NCBI GenBank assembly: GCA_013407085.1 | Contig: JACCGJ010001822.1 | Span: 1 to 64,000, forward strand | Direction: 5' to 3' | Source: Atriophallophorus winterbourni | Lineage: Eukaryota > Platyhelminthes > Trematoda > Plagiorchiida > Microphallidae | DNA length: 64,000 nt | Shown: positions 21,245-31,547 of the stretch, piece after piece | Layout: each line of letters opens with the position of its first letter | Numbering within the stretch: position 1 is the stretch's first letter | Made by a program: the position numbers and the translations under genes | The notes under the pieces: generated by a model | What the model saw: only the letters and a program-made list of their open reading frames with translations | The model's database searches: none | Told to the model about the DNA's origin: nothing

Positions 21245-22890
21245 CATGATATAAAAATTTAAATTCAAATTTTTAAATGGTCCAATGGTAAAAATTGAAA
21301 TGTAAGTGTATAAACAAGATAGGAAATTAAATTTTGATGTATATAAGTGTTGGGGAAACGAATAATTCAATAAAAATTCGTATAATTTCGTTTAAAATTC
21401 GTGCAACGTAGTGGAAGGTTGAAAGTAAACTGTTTCAAGTAAAACACACGGACAGAGTAAAAATACCTTCTATTGTTTAAGCGGGAATGGGTTACGACCA
21501 GCACATATTCATGGGTCCGATAATTTCTCGTATCCCTTCGCGCGAATAAATCCTGTATGGGATGGTTCGTGGTATGGAATGTTTTGTAATGTAAGATAAG
21601 TTCTCCTCTCCTCGTCGATAGGGAAAGTCGAACAGATTCAGTTGAGCTATCCTTTCTTTAAAGGGCTTGTTTCGGATGCTGAGAACTAGTTTTGTTGAGA
21701 GGTGATAGACTCGCAGCATAAGTTCCACATCCCTCTTGAGCCACGGAGACCATGACTGCACACCGTATTCCATGACTGGTCTCAAGTATGTATTCATGAT
21801 CCTTGGGAATATCTTGGGCNNNNNNNNNNNNNNNNNNNNNNNNNNNNNNNNNNNNNNNNNNNNNNNNNNNNNNNNNNNNNNNNNNNNNNNNNNNNNNNNN
21901 NNNNNNNNNNNNNNNNNNNNNNNNNNNNNNNNNNNNNNNNNNNNNNNNNNNNNNNNNNNNNNNNNNNNNNNNNNNNNNNNNNNNNNNNNNNNNNNNNNNN
22001 NNNNNNNNNNNNNNNNNNNNNNNNNNNNNNNNNNNNNNNNNNNNNNNNNNNNNNNNNNNNNNNNNNNNNNNNNNNNNNNNNNNNNNNNNNNNNNNNNNNN
22101 NNNNNNNNNNNNNNNNNNNNNNNNNNNNNNNNNNNNNNNNNNNNNNNNNNNNNNNNNNNNNNNNNNNNNNNNNNNNNNNNNNNNNNNNNNNNNNNNNNNN
22201 NNNNNNNNNNNNNNNNNNNNNNNNNNNNNNNNNNNNNNNNNNNNNNNNNNNNNNNNNNNNNNNNNNNNNNNNNNNNNNNNNNNNNNNNNNNNNNNNNNNN
22301 NNNNNNNNNNNNNNNNNNNNNNNNNNNNNNNNNNNNNNNNNNNNNNNNNNNNNNNNNNNNNNNNNNNNNNNNNNNNNNNNNNNNNNNNNNNNNNNNNNNN
22401 NNNNNNNNNNNNNNNNNNNNNNNNNNNNNNNNNNNNNNNNNNNNNNNNNNNNNNNNNNNNNNNNNNNNNNNNNNNNNNNNNNNNNNNNNNNNNNNNNNNN
22501 NNNNNNNNNNNNNNNNNNNNNNNNNNNNNNNNNNNNNNNNNNNNNNNNNNNNNNNNNNNNNNNNNNNNNNNNNNNNNNNNNNNNNNNNNNNNNNNNNNNN
22601 NNNNNNNNNNNNNNNNNNNNNNNNNNNNNNNNNNNNNNNNNNNNNNNNNNNNNNNNNNNNNNNNNNNNNNNNNNNNNNNNNNNNNNNNNNNNNNNNNNNN
22701 NNNNNNNNNNNNNNNNNNNNNNNNNNNNNNNNNNNNNNNNNNNNNNNNNNNNNNNNNNNNNNNNNNNNNNNNNNNNNNNNNNNNNNNNNNNNNNNNNNNN
22801 NNNNNNNNNNNNNNNNNNNTTTTGTAATAGCAGACAGTGTTCTGGGCCAGGGATGCAACGCCATATCTTTATGTCTCACGTTGATTCAAC
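21245..22890 (-). mobile_element. CR1-B LINE fragment spanning an assembly gap
   Basis: Minus-strand CR1-type LINE. Before the gap, frame 21797-21492 encodes the end of the RT thumb: MNTYLRPVMEYGVQSWSPWL, TKLVLSIRNKP, IAQLNLFDF. The 3' UTR follows to about 21250. Sequence is nearly identical to the copy at 43919-45183, and the DNA right after the gap (22820-22880, TAATAGCAGACAGTGTTCTGG) matches 44781-44801. So the gap lies inside this element. Frameshifts are present in both copies. Confidence 0.75.
21820..22819. other. Assembly gap, exactly 1000 N
   Basis: A run of exactly 1000 N, the usual placeholder length. Long frames translated across it are artefacts. Homology on both sides suggests a much shorter real distance (see findings). 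Confidence 0.95.
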
Positions 22891-22984
22891 CAATCTTTAA
22901 CCTAGATTGTCATTCGAAAATAGGCTTCCAAATTCTACTTGACATATTTAGCAGCATTTTGGTAACCTCAGTAACATACATTGA

Positions 22985-23272
22985 ACGGTACAAAAATGAT
23001 CACTATGCTGCATGCAAAGAAATTTGAGTGAAAACGGTTAGAGTAGTTTTAGCGTTCTATTAGGTTCTTATTTTAACCATGATCAGTAAGCCCCCAATTA
23101 ATTTCTTGATGAGCTTGTTTTTTATCGGTGACATCGCTGCACAAGCGTTCAACTATATAGAGCAGCGATTCCGCAAGTGTATTGAATACAGTCTTGAGGT
23201 GCGCATAGGTGTACCTGAACACTGCATCCGTGTCGATAGACTTACGCTCAACCGTAGTTCTTATTTTACCGT
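22985..23272 (-). pseudogene. PLE-A RT C-terminal and end fragment
   Basis: The stretch 23090-23230 reads, on the minus strand, like the segment behind the RT palm of PLE-A (blocks GAGCTTGTTTTTTATCGGTG, GACATCGCTGCAC, AGAGCAGCGATTCCG match 2835-2905). The neighbouring 22990-23056 carries PLE end sequence (GCAAAGAAATTTGAGTG), which recurs inverted at 23740-23775. It is non-functional. Confidence 0.55.
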
Positions 23273-23274
23273 TC

Positions 23275-23613
23275 TCAGTTCGGTTTAATACCGCGTCTTA
23301 ATATTTCCACATTGTCTAGATCTACGCTGTGGCCCGTATCTAAAACGTGTTCCGCCAAGGCGGAATCACGAATAAGGGATTGATAATCCCTCGCATCCCG
23401 GGGCTGTCTCCGGACACGCTTTCGGTGTTCTTCTATTCTAGTGTAAATTTCCCTGGAAGTCTGGCCTATGTAAACACCCGAACAGTCCTTACAGTTGATT
23501 CTGTAGATGCTGTTCGTGACGCTAGATAAAGGTGTCTTATCCTTGAGGTGCATCAGAACTGAACGGATGGTTTTCCCTTTCTTATAAGTCACGCGTATGG
23601 CCGCCTGGTTCAA
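23275..23613 (-). pseudogene. PLE-A GIY-YIG endonuclease, open fragment (112 codons)
   Basis: The best preserved GIY-YIG domain of the PLE-A family. Order: AAIRVTYKKGKTIRSVLMHL, a CKDC pair, GVYIGQTSREIYTRIEEHRK (GIY-YIG motif with its downstream R and EH), then DSALAEHVLDTGHSVDLDN. The Cys pair before the motif is typical of Penelope-like GIY-YIG domains. It lies on the minus strand but sits upstream (higher coordinates) of the RT piece at 23090, which is the wrong order for one element. So this is a rearranged fragment. Confidence 0.75.
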
Positions 23614-23684
23614 GATTCCACGTATCGCTTCAGATTTGCATTTTACGTAAGGTATACAAACTGTATCTCGCCAATTTTTCTCCG

Positions 23685-23790
23685 ATTTTTCTGCCGAAGC
23701 TTCTGTGTCAGTAGTGAAACGTTACCCAGAAGCTACTCTAACCGATTCCACTCAAATTTCTTTGCATTATGAATACACGATCGGTCCCAA
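23685..23790 (+). repeat. PLE-A terminal segment with decayed hammerhead
   Basis: CUGCCGA (23691-23697), AGCUUC, GAAACGUUACCC and the following TCAAATTTCTTTGCAT correspond to the PLE-A end. A-to-C in the core box and loss of the 3' stem II strand would stop cleavage. Confidence 0.5.
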
Positions 23791-24027
23791 ACATATTCCA
23801 ATCGATTGCTGATCAATATGCTGGTCCTATTTGTGGTCTGTCACGATCACCCAAATGCTTTTAGTATTCACTATTAGTTAATACTCCGATTAATAATTAT
23901 TTATGGTCAGAAAATCGAACATTTTGCAACCCCGCAGGATTACGGCTTTTGAATACCCCGTGACGACACAATAATATTTCTCGCATGAGCCTGACAGCAC
24001 TTTCAGGCAAATCATAATTCGTGTTTC

Positions 24028-25115
24028 ATGAAAAGAAAGTATCGAAAAAAACTTTGGTGTCAGCACGAACAGGGTTCAGGTTTCAATTGCATTCACCTGA
24101 TCAAACCTACGTTACCTAATGTAAACAGGCTAGATCAAGGCAAGTTTATCCGCCCCTTACGTGTGTTAAACTCCGAACTCTTTATTTTTATTGTGCATTT
24201 GCTAATAACGTCCGCGGTCCCTACTACTTGCTAATCCGTGTACACCTATAGTAATCGTTGCAAGCCGCATTTTGTATAATCACTTAATTGTTTTGTCAGT
24301 GCATATGTGAACAATGTCCACTGACCGATAAGGCTACTTGCTTTAACTGCGTATGCATTAGGCGTTATGCACGTTAATGCTTATCCGCTGCAGAACCGAA
24401 CGCCAGATTGTTGAGATATCCGTCCCATCCACCTTGTTCAGCGCATTTGCCTCAGCCTTTATTTTAACTGCCTCTGCGTGAAGTCTTTCCTTATAAGGAT
24501 TCCCCAATGTCGACACTACCAGCACTTTAGCGTTTCCAAGGAAGTCACTCAATTCTGATACGACCTTGAAGTATCGTACTAACCTGAGTGTACAAAAAAA
24601 ATTCAACGATGTAGCAATTTGTCTAAATATGAGCCACTTGTTATTTACTGGGCAGCTATACAAACAAAATAGTATTCATCGATGGGTCACCTATTTCCAC
24701 GGTCCTGGCGCATATGTACATGGAGTATTTCGAAGAGCTAGCTTTAAAAAACGAAGCTTTATAACCAAAGATATGGTGGCGCTATGTCGACGATACATCC
24801 ATCATCATAATGCGCAACAGACTCGAAGCGTTTCATAGTTATCTTAATATTTTGGATCCAAAAATATTGGTTACAAAAAAACTGAGTCTATGGAAGGGAG
24901 ACTTCCATTCTCGGAAGGTCTCGCACAGAAAGACAACGACAAGCTAAGAACGACGGTATATCGTACGTCAATCGACACAGATGCGGGTTTGAGGTACATA
25001 TGAGATACCATTGGTTTAGCGATGCTCCTGTGTCAGAAGGCTAACATATCAAAAACTGCTCTAAGCGATTCATCACAAACTTTCTTTCCATGAATAAGGA
25101 TTCACAATCGGTCTC
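24028..25115 (+). mobile_element. Compact PLE-A derivative with a long inverted left arm
   Basis: Left part (24028-24510) is minus-oriented: PLE-A end sequence, 3' non-coding, and the last GIY-YIG codons (minus CTTATAAGGAAAGACTT, AACAAGGTGGATGGGACGG match 20795-20870). Right part (24511-25115) is plus-oriented RT: TCAATTCTGATACGACCTTG, CTAAATATGAGCCACTTG and the YVDD segment as GGTGGCGCTATGTCGACGAT (24774), then a decayed hammerhead (25030-25080). The GIY-YIG is missing from the right part. Many stops. Confidence 0.6.
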
Positions 25116-26054
25116 AATTATATTCAACTACCGTGATAATCTTTGTTTCTCGGGAACAGCAATCGGTGCAGTTTAATTAACGCGCTACAATGCTTGTTTC
25201 AGCTATTGCTTATCTACGATAACTTATCGCTTTATAAATGCATTTTGGCATATTTTCTATAACAATCTTCTAATCAATGTTGAATGCATTGTCAACCACG
25301 TTCAGCGCATCCAGATCGATTTGAACCCGTCCGAGCCCAGCTATCGATTGATTGATTTTCGTTCACGCGTTTATCGACCATCGCATTATCGATTTGCAGC
25401 GGACATGAGAGTATTGAGTAATCATCACAGAGCAAGCTTATTTTTCGTTCAATACAATATCATGCTCATTTTGTGAGTCGGGGAGTAGAAAACAACTGCT
25501 CAGTTGAGTTGATACACAGATGGATTGAACGGTTCGCGCTGACGGTTGCTTGGGATATCGGTGAGTTCTGTTTTTCGTAAAATTGAATCTCAGTAGCTTG
25601 TGAACAAAATTTTTAAACAGACTAATTTTAGATAAAAATAAAAAAAAGATTTCACTCCGGCGGATCACAGTATGGATCACAAAAGATAAATCAATGTTAC
25701 GAAGACATATTTCGACAGAAACATTTTTTGAGGTGTCAATGGAAACATATTATTTCATTTTCATATATTGTAGACATTCGATGGAATGTACATCGGAGAC
25801 TGGAGAACGTTTAAATTCATCGTATATGTGAACAACGAAGTCGCGAAAATTTCAGCGACAGTACTATGACGCGATCTGCTTAAGGATGAAAGATCGAGGT
25901 GAGTAATTGCTCAAAATTATTTTGATGCAATGATTGCGTGCCACGATTTAGTTTTGAATCACTACGTGAATTATCTAGCGTGTATGATATTTATATGATA
26001 AGGCGAGATAGAAATAGTAGTGCGTTCGAATCGAAATGCCACACATTTAGTTGT
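25116..26054. other. No gene identified
   Basis: AT-rich. The short minus-strand frame at 25438-25680 has no recognisable motif. Confidence 0.5.
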
Positions 26055-26206
26055 TGCGTGTGTGCTTTGTTTGGAGTTCTCTACCTGCCGATTTGTTAAG
26101 CTGAAACAGTTCATCTATATTCAAATCGAAACTCGACGACTATATGAGAGCTAATCCAAATTTTGACACCGACTATTAATAAACTATCATCGTTGCATTG
26201 ATTTTG

Positions 26207-26245
<39 letters not shown>

Positions 26246-26312
26246 ACCTATAGTTCCACTCTATGGTTATTGTAAAGTTAATTGTTTTTTTAACCATAAA
26301 TCTTGAATCTTG
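26055..26312 (+). repeat. CR1-C 3' end, 5'-truncated solo insertion
   Basis: Matches the reverse complement of 47597-47850 along its whole length: CGTGTGTGCTTTGTTT, CCTGCCGATTT, ATATGAGAGCTAATCC, AATAAACTATCATCGTT, the TA run (26212-26240), AGTTCCACTCTATGGTTATT and the tail ATCTTGAATCTTG (26300-26312). A typical 5'-truncated LINE insertion with no coding part. Confidence 0.8.
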
Positions 26313-27182
26313 TATTCATAGATACGACGAGTTGACTATACGCTATATGATTACGTACATTTAATTAGCCAATGTGTTATGATGAATGCGGATCATGTAG
26401 TGGAGACACTCGTTGCGTTCTATCATACGCTGTGTTGCTCATAACCCGATAATCAGGAAAACATAAAAGGTCGGAATGGAACGTTGAGCAGAAGTCCGTG
26501 GTTCAACGTAATTTCACCGAGGACATGGGTTGTATTTATATAGCAACAACTTAGCGAACGTGTGGAGGTACAGAATAATCATGGAAAATGGTCTAGTGAG
26601 ATCGATGGAAGCTTGTTGTCATGGGCAAGTCAGACATATGTATGTAGTGAAAACGGAGGTTTGTTGCTGGGGTATACGTAACTTACCGCTGAAGTTTCGT
26701 ACGATCGTTTATTCGGTTGTAATTGCAATATTTTAGCTGGTCTTAGTAAACGTTGTGATCTTTTGGGACTTCATCGCTGCTCCGCATGTGCTGATTTTTA
26801 GTGGACCAAAAATAAGACTGCACTACACAAAATAGAAACCAAAATGGAATGAACTCACTAAAAGACCAAACGAGCCTATGTCCAACTAAAGATCCAGTGA
26901 AGTCAAACGATAGCGAGATAATCCACACTGGAAAATCCAAGAGATGGAAACAAAGGTACCGAATGCGCGAAAATGTAGGAGGATCCGTTAATCACAATTC
27001 CCGCACGAAGTAGAGCACACAAACTTCGCAACCACAAAAAAGACAAAGTCCGAGAGTTCGAAAACCGCCAAACATTAATTCGATTGGTGCATGCAAGACC
27101 AATAGACGAATAACCAAAAAAGGCATAAGACGTTTATGTACAAAATACTAAGATACAAAGTGAAAGTAGTTCAATACAATGA
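26313..27182. other. No gene identified
   Basis: Short frames (for example 26530-26736) show no motif. No repeat recognised by comparison with the rest of the window. Confidence 0.5.
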
Positions 27183-28790
27183 TTCCAAAACAGCGTTAGT
27201 TTGGCTTTAAGAAAGGATAACATGCGCTCGAAATATCAATGAGGTCACATAGTCAGAAAGACATTGGGGACAATGCATATGTCTACCGGTGCGAGTTCGA
27301 ACGGGCCTGGAACGGACTGGAGGATTTGGATGAACGAGGGAGGTGGAAGGCACATGCGGATTACACGGCGGTTGTGATTGAGGGGTAATAACGCTTGATG
27401 GATTTGGCGGAATAAGCTCAACGAAAGCTTGTTTTATACGATCGGTGAGGCGTCGAGCATTCATATTCAAAATGACGTACTTGTGTTTACGCTCAATAGC
27501 TCTGTGTGGTCTATCTCGATGCGGTGAATACTGTGGGTGGTCATGGCGCTCTTGGGGAGTTGCAAAATCCAACTTCGACATAAACGATCGCAAAAGAGTA
27601 ATATAATCTGACATAGAAGACAACGACTGGCAATGCACATCGAGTTCACCGGATAAACACAAGGTAGTGCCACAAACTAACTCTGCCATTGAGCATTGCA
27701 TGTCTTCTTTTATGGTAGAACGAATTCCAAGAATAACAAGTGGTAAATTGTCAGTGCATCTATTAGGATCGGAATGACCAGCAAAAGCGGCTTTGAGCTG
27801 CCGGTGGGGCGCCATCAACTAATCCATTCACGTTCGGGTGGTAGGCGGTGGTTCGGATGTGCTGACAGCTAAGGCGTAGGGTCAAATCTCAGAACAATGT
27901 CGATTGAAACTTAGCGCCAGGTTGGGTTGCGATGATAAATGGTGCGCCAAAATGGGCAATCAAGTGTTCGGCTAAAACGCGTGCTACAGACGCAGAACGT
28001 GATCTTTAATCGGAACAGCAATCGTCCATTTTGTAAAGCGATCGATCGTCGTTAGGATGAATGAATATCCTTTCGATGATGGCATTAACCGACGAGGTCA
28101 AAATGCACATGAGAGAATTGACCGTTTGAATGCCCAAAGTGGATGCTAAGTGTGATTGTAAGTCGAGATATTTTGTTCTTTCGACGGTTGGGCCAACGCA
28201 CTTGTCTACCGGTCAGAGTTTGAACGGAGCTGGAAGGGACTGGAGGATTGGGATGAACGAGGGACGTGTTAGGCACATGCGAATTACCCAGCGGTTCTGA
28301 TTTAGGGTTAATGACGTTTGATAGAGTTGGTGGCTTAAGCTCAACGAAAGCTGGTTTTAGACGATCGATAGAAACCGTGAGGCGTCGACCATTCATATTC
28401 AAAATGACGTGTTTGTGTTTACGCTTAATAGCTCTGCGTGGTCTATGATAGGTTGGTTGGAGTGGTTTACATAGGATCACACGTCGAACAAAACCAAATC
28501 GCACGTATCGCGATGAGGTGAATTCTGTGGGTGGACATGGCGCTGTCGAGGAGCCGTAAAATCCAAGTTCGACACAAACGATCGCAAGCGAGTTATGTAA
28601 TCTGGCATAAAAGGTAATGACTGGCAAGGCACTACGAGTTCACCGGGGAGACACAAGATTGTGTGACAAACTAACTCAGCGGTTGAGCATTGCATGTCTT
28701 CTTTGGTGGTATAACGAATTCCAATAAGAACATAAGGTAAATCTCAGTCTAACTATTACGATCGGGCTGACAAGCGTACGTTTAATCGAT
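27183..28790 (-). pseudogene. Ty3/gypsy integrase C-terminal segments, rearranged
   Basis: Minus-strand remnants of gypsy pol. Frame 27818-27207 encodes the end of the integrase: LPLVILGIRSTIKEDMQCS, AELVCGTTLCLSGEL, then a basic tail with RRLTDRIKQAFVEL. That corresponds to the family's 'SIDRLKPA' module. Upstream, 28084-27830 carries part of the catalytic core, and 28690-28085 repeats the C-terminal module (IDRLKPAFVELKPP). The layout is core plus C-terminal module, then a second C-terminal module joined directly to RNase H. This is the same segment that is tandemly repeated at 34262-37482. Confidence 0.7.
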
Positions 28791-29160
28791 TTGTTTCAGA
28801 TTGAATGATCGACACATAGCGTGTTCCATTGTATCAATCCCAATTTCATGGTTATCCAAAAAGGAGATATCGAATCGTGCGCTGCCAGACAAAACAGAAA
28901 TCTCATGTCTTGATAAAGCATCGGCAACCAAGTTCGCCTCTCCTTTGACGTAACGAATGTTAGTAGAGAATCGAGAATGTTAATCCAAGTGTCGAATCTT
29001 GCGCGGCGCATGACGATCGAGTTTAGAATGCAGAGCAAAAGTTACCTGTTTGTGATCCGTAGAAAAAGATATAGTAATGTCCTTCCAATAAGTGAATGAA
29101 ATGATGTGTGGCTAAATACACGCAAGTAATTCATGGCCAAATGTGGTGTAGAAAGTTTGT
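28791..29160 (-). pseudogene. Ty3/gypsy RNase H segment
   Basis: The minus strand reads STNIRYVKGEANLVADALSR around 28910-28975, the highly conserved end of gypsy RNase H (last catalytic D in 'VADALSR'). FIHLLEGHYY-like codons lie upstream and correspond to the 'FRHxLEGR' start. Frameshifts and stops intervene. It joins the integrase C-terminal module near 28790, so the zinc and core parts of the integrase have been deleted between them. Confidence 0.7.
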
Positions 29161-29164
29161 GACA

Positions 29165-31500
29165 GATTAATCTTCTGCGAAAAATGCCAATTGATGGCCT
29201 TTGTAGTAGTACAGTCGACTTGAGGTCGGTGGGCCGGGCATGGTATTCGACATTATTGGCTGAATATGTTGTTGGCTAGAATCCTTGATTGTCCTGGATG
29301 TTGACGTGTTCTCATTGGTCCGTAGACACCATCCAATCGAATGTGCTCTTTGATATATTGTGGTGTCGAATACCACGCTTCGAGGAATTCTCGAACGTGA
29401 CGAGTTCTGCCTTTGGTGATGATTACCGTACTATTCCAATTAAATTCGTGTCCTTCACGATCCATGTGTACCGATGTTACTGATTTGTGGTGATGTCGTC
29501 GTGTAGCCAGTTTGTGTTCATGTATCCTTGTTTCTAACCTTCTCCCGATGTGTCCAATATAATAGTTCTCACGATCGGAACACAGGATTCTGTTCACGAC
29601 GTTTTTTCTTTCCTCCTTAGCAAACATGGCCTTGACCGTGACTAGTTGGCTTCTCAAGGCTGAAGCTGGCTTGTGTGCTACACGAATTCCGAGCGGCCGT
29701 AGTATTATTGCGGTAATCTCCGAGATATGTTGAATATAGTGTAGTGTTATCCTTGCTATGTTCGTGCTGTTCACACGCGATTGGGTTGTCGAGTCCGTGT
29801 TGCGAATGATGAAGTCCTTTTGGTATCCATTCTTCCGGAAGTGTTTCTCCTCTTCTTCCCAGAGATCGTCGGTAGTGCAGTGTTTTTGCGCGGTTGAATT
29901 GTGTTCAATCACAGCTTCGCTTGTGGTTGGCCGGGTGCTTGCTTTTAAAGTTCAACATTTGATCCATGTGTGTTCGTTTCCTTTATACACTAGTTTCTAG
30001 GTTTCCTTTTTCTGTTCTTCACACGTTCACATACAAAAATGGTAGACAGTTTTTCCAATTCTGTCTACTTCGTAAATTGAATTCCAGTGAAGACGCAATT
30101 CAGTTGATGGTGCACATTTTCCAAGTTTTCTTTCTTTAGAAGCACGAACGTATCATCGACGTATCGTATCCAGATTTTGGGTTGCATCAGCGGTAATGCG
30201 ATACGTTCAAGTTATGCATTACAGCTTCGGCTAGCAACCCAAATATTTGCGATCCCATTGGAGATCCTTCTTATTTGTTTATACAAACGATTGAGAATTT
30301 AAAATTCGTCTGCAAACACGATTATAATAACTGTAGTATACTGTTTTTGGTCAGTCGGTTTCCATTGTGCTCCGTTCCGCGATCGTCCAGAAGTTATGAT
30401 ATGGTTTGCAGCGCTAAGTTAGTGCCGATAGATGTAAATAGCGCTGTCACGTCAAAAGAAACCACGATTTTTTATCTTCCAAATTCACGTCCTTTATCTT
30501 CTGTCGAAATTCAGTTGCGGAATCTATTGAATGATCTGATCCTTGAATAAGGTAGAATACTCTTTTTCGCATTTCTTTGCAGAGTTTGTAGGTAGGTGTT
30601 CCAGGCAGCAACGCGATTGAGCGTAGTGAAATGCCTTCCTTGTTAATTTTCGGTAGTCCATGGAAGTGTGGTAAGCTTGAACTATCCGGTTTCATTCTAA
30701 AATATTTGACTGCATTGAGTTGTCTCATGAAAATGACTTTCGTAAACGTAGCATTTATTTTGTTTTCCAACTGTTTGGATTGGTCTTCGTTCATCTCCCG
30801 ATATGTGGTGGTGTATTGCAGAAGTTGTTCAGCCTTGCTTATATAATATTTTTTGTTCATAACCAACGTCACCCATCCTTTTCTGCCGGTAATATGACAA
30901 TATTTCAATCTTTTCGTAAATTATTCCTTGCGGTGATGTCGTTGCGCGTCAGAATTTTCTGCTCTTTTTTCGCGATGAGCGCGGGTGTTATTCTATGGCG
31001 TATATTTTCTATGGTTTCTTCTGGAATTAATTGTGTTTTTTGCATACATTCAAGACGTGATAAATTCTGCGTGACAGGCATCATTGCAGTTAATATTAAA
31101 ACCACGATTAAGCACGCGTTCCTCATCTGACGACAGCGTTCGTTTCGATGGATTCTTAACCCAGTTCGTTCCAGGAGTCTCATCTGGATTAGGGTTGATT
31201 GACCTCATTTTTCGTCAAGGCCTTGACATTTTTTGACCTTTGCTTTCTTTGTTGTAACGTTGATAGCGACAGCAAGTTGTTGCGTCATCTGATTATCAAG
31301 TTCACCGCGACAGAAATTCTTTTCGACTTGAACGACATTTGAGTAGTTGACAATCCTCTTTTGCGCGTTTGTGATAAGAAATTGTAGCCATTCTCGGCTT
31401 TTTTGTTTGCTAGTTGCTGTGCCTGATGAGTATTGATAGGTGGTCTTCGTTGTAGTGACTTGGGAGACACACCTCTCCGTTGACATTCATGCAAGAAGAA
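29165..31500 (-). mobile_element. PLE-B Penelope-like element, minus copy
   Basis: Decayed but nearly complete PLE. From its 5' end: HECQRRGVSPKSLQRRPPI (31490-31430), N-terminal region with RNDITARNNLRKD (30905-30945), VTLVMNKKYYISKAEQLLQ and HFHGLPKINKEGISLRSI (30600-30870, the HGLPKxHK-type motif), palm with FDVTALFTSI-like and RYVDD codons (about 30130-30480), and GIY-YIG (29253-29912). Coding segments are separated by frameshifts. It faces a plus-strand copy at 31548, forming a large inverted repeat. Confidence 0.8.
29253..29912 (-). pseudogene. PLE-B C-terminal domain with GIY-YIG endonuclease (219 codons)
   Basis: Open frame carrying the end of a Penelope-like protein. ITAIILRPLGIRVAHKPAS comes near residues 65-85, then a region with NRILCSD, and ENYYIGHIGRRLETRIHEHK, the GIY-YIG motif followed by R and the EH pair. 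SVHMDREGHEFNWN and RHVREFLEAWYS follow, all conserved in PLE endonucleases. A D-to-G or similar change in the second motif is not evident. The frame is intact but the RT upstream is not. PLE-C (45487-45885) has the same domain. Confidence 0.8.
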
Positions 31501-31547
31501 AATCAGTACTTAGGTTGATGCGATTCTTCCACTGAAAGACTCCCAAA

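Noticed and set aside
21736..22900. Three long frames of about 360 codons on both strands
   Set aside because: They consist almost entirely of the 1000-N gap, so no protein is encoded.
26212..26240. Independent TA microsatellite or promoter element
   Set aside because: It is part of the CR1-C 3' UTR; the same TA run occurs at 47670-47688.
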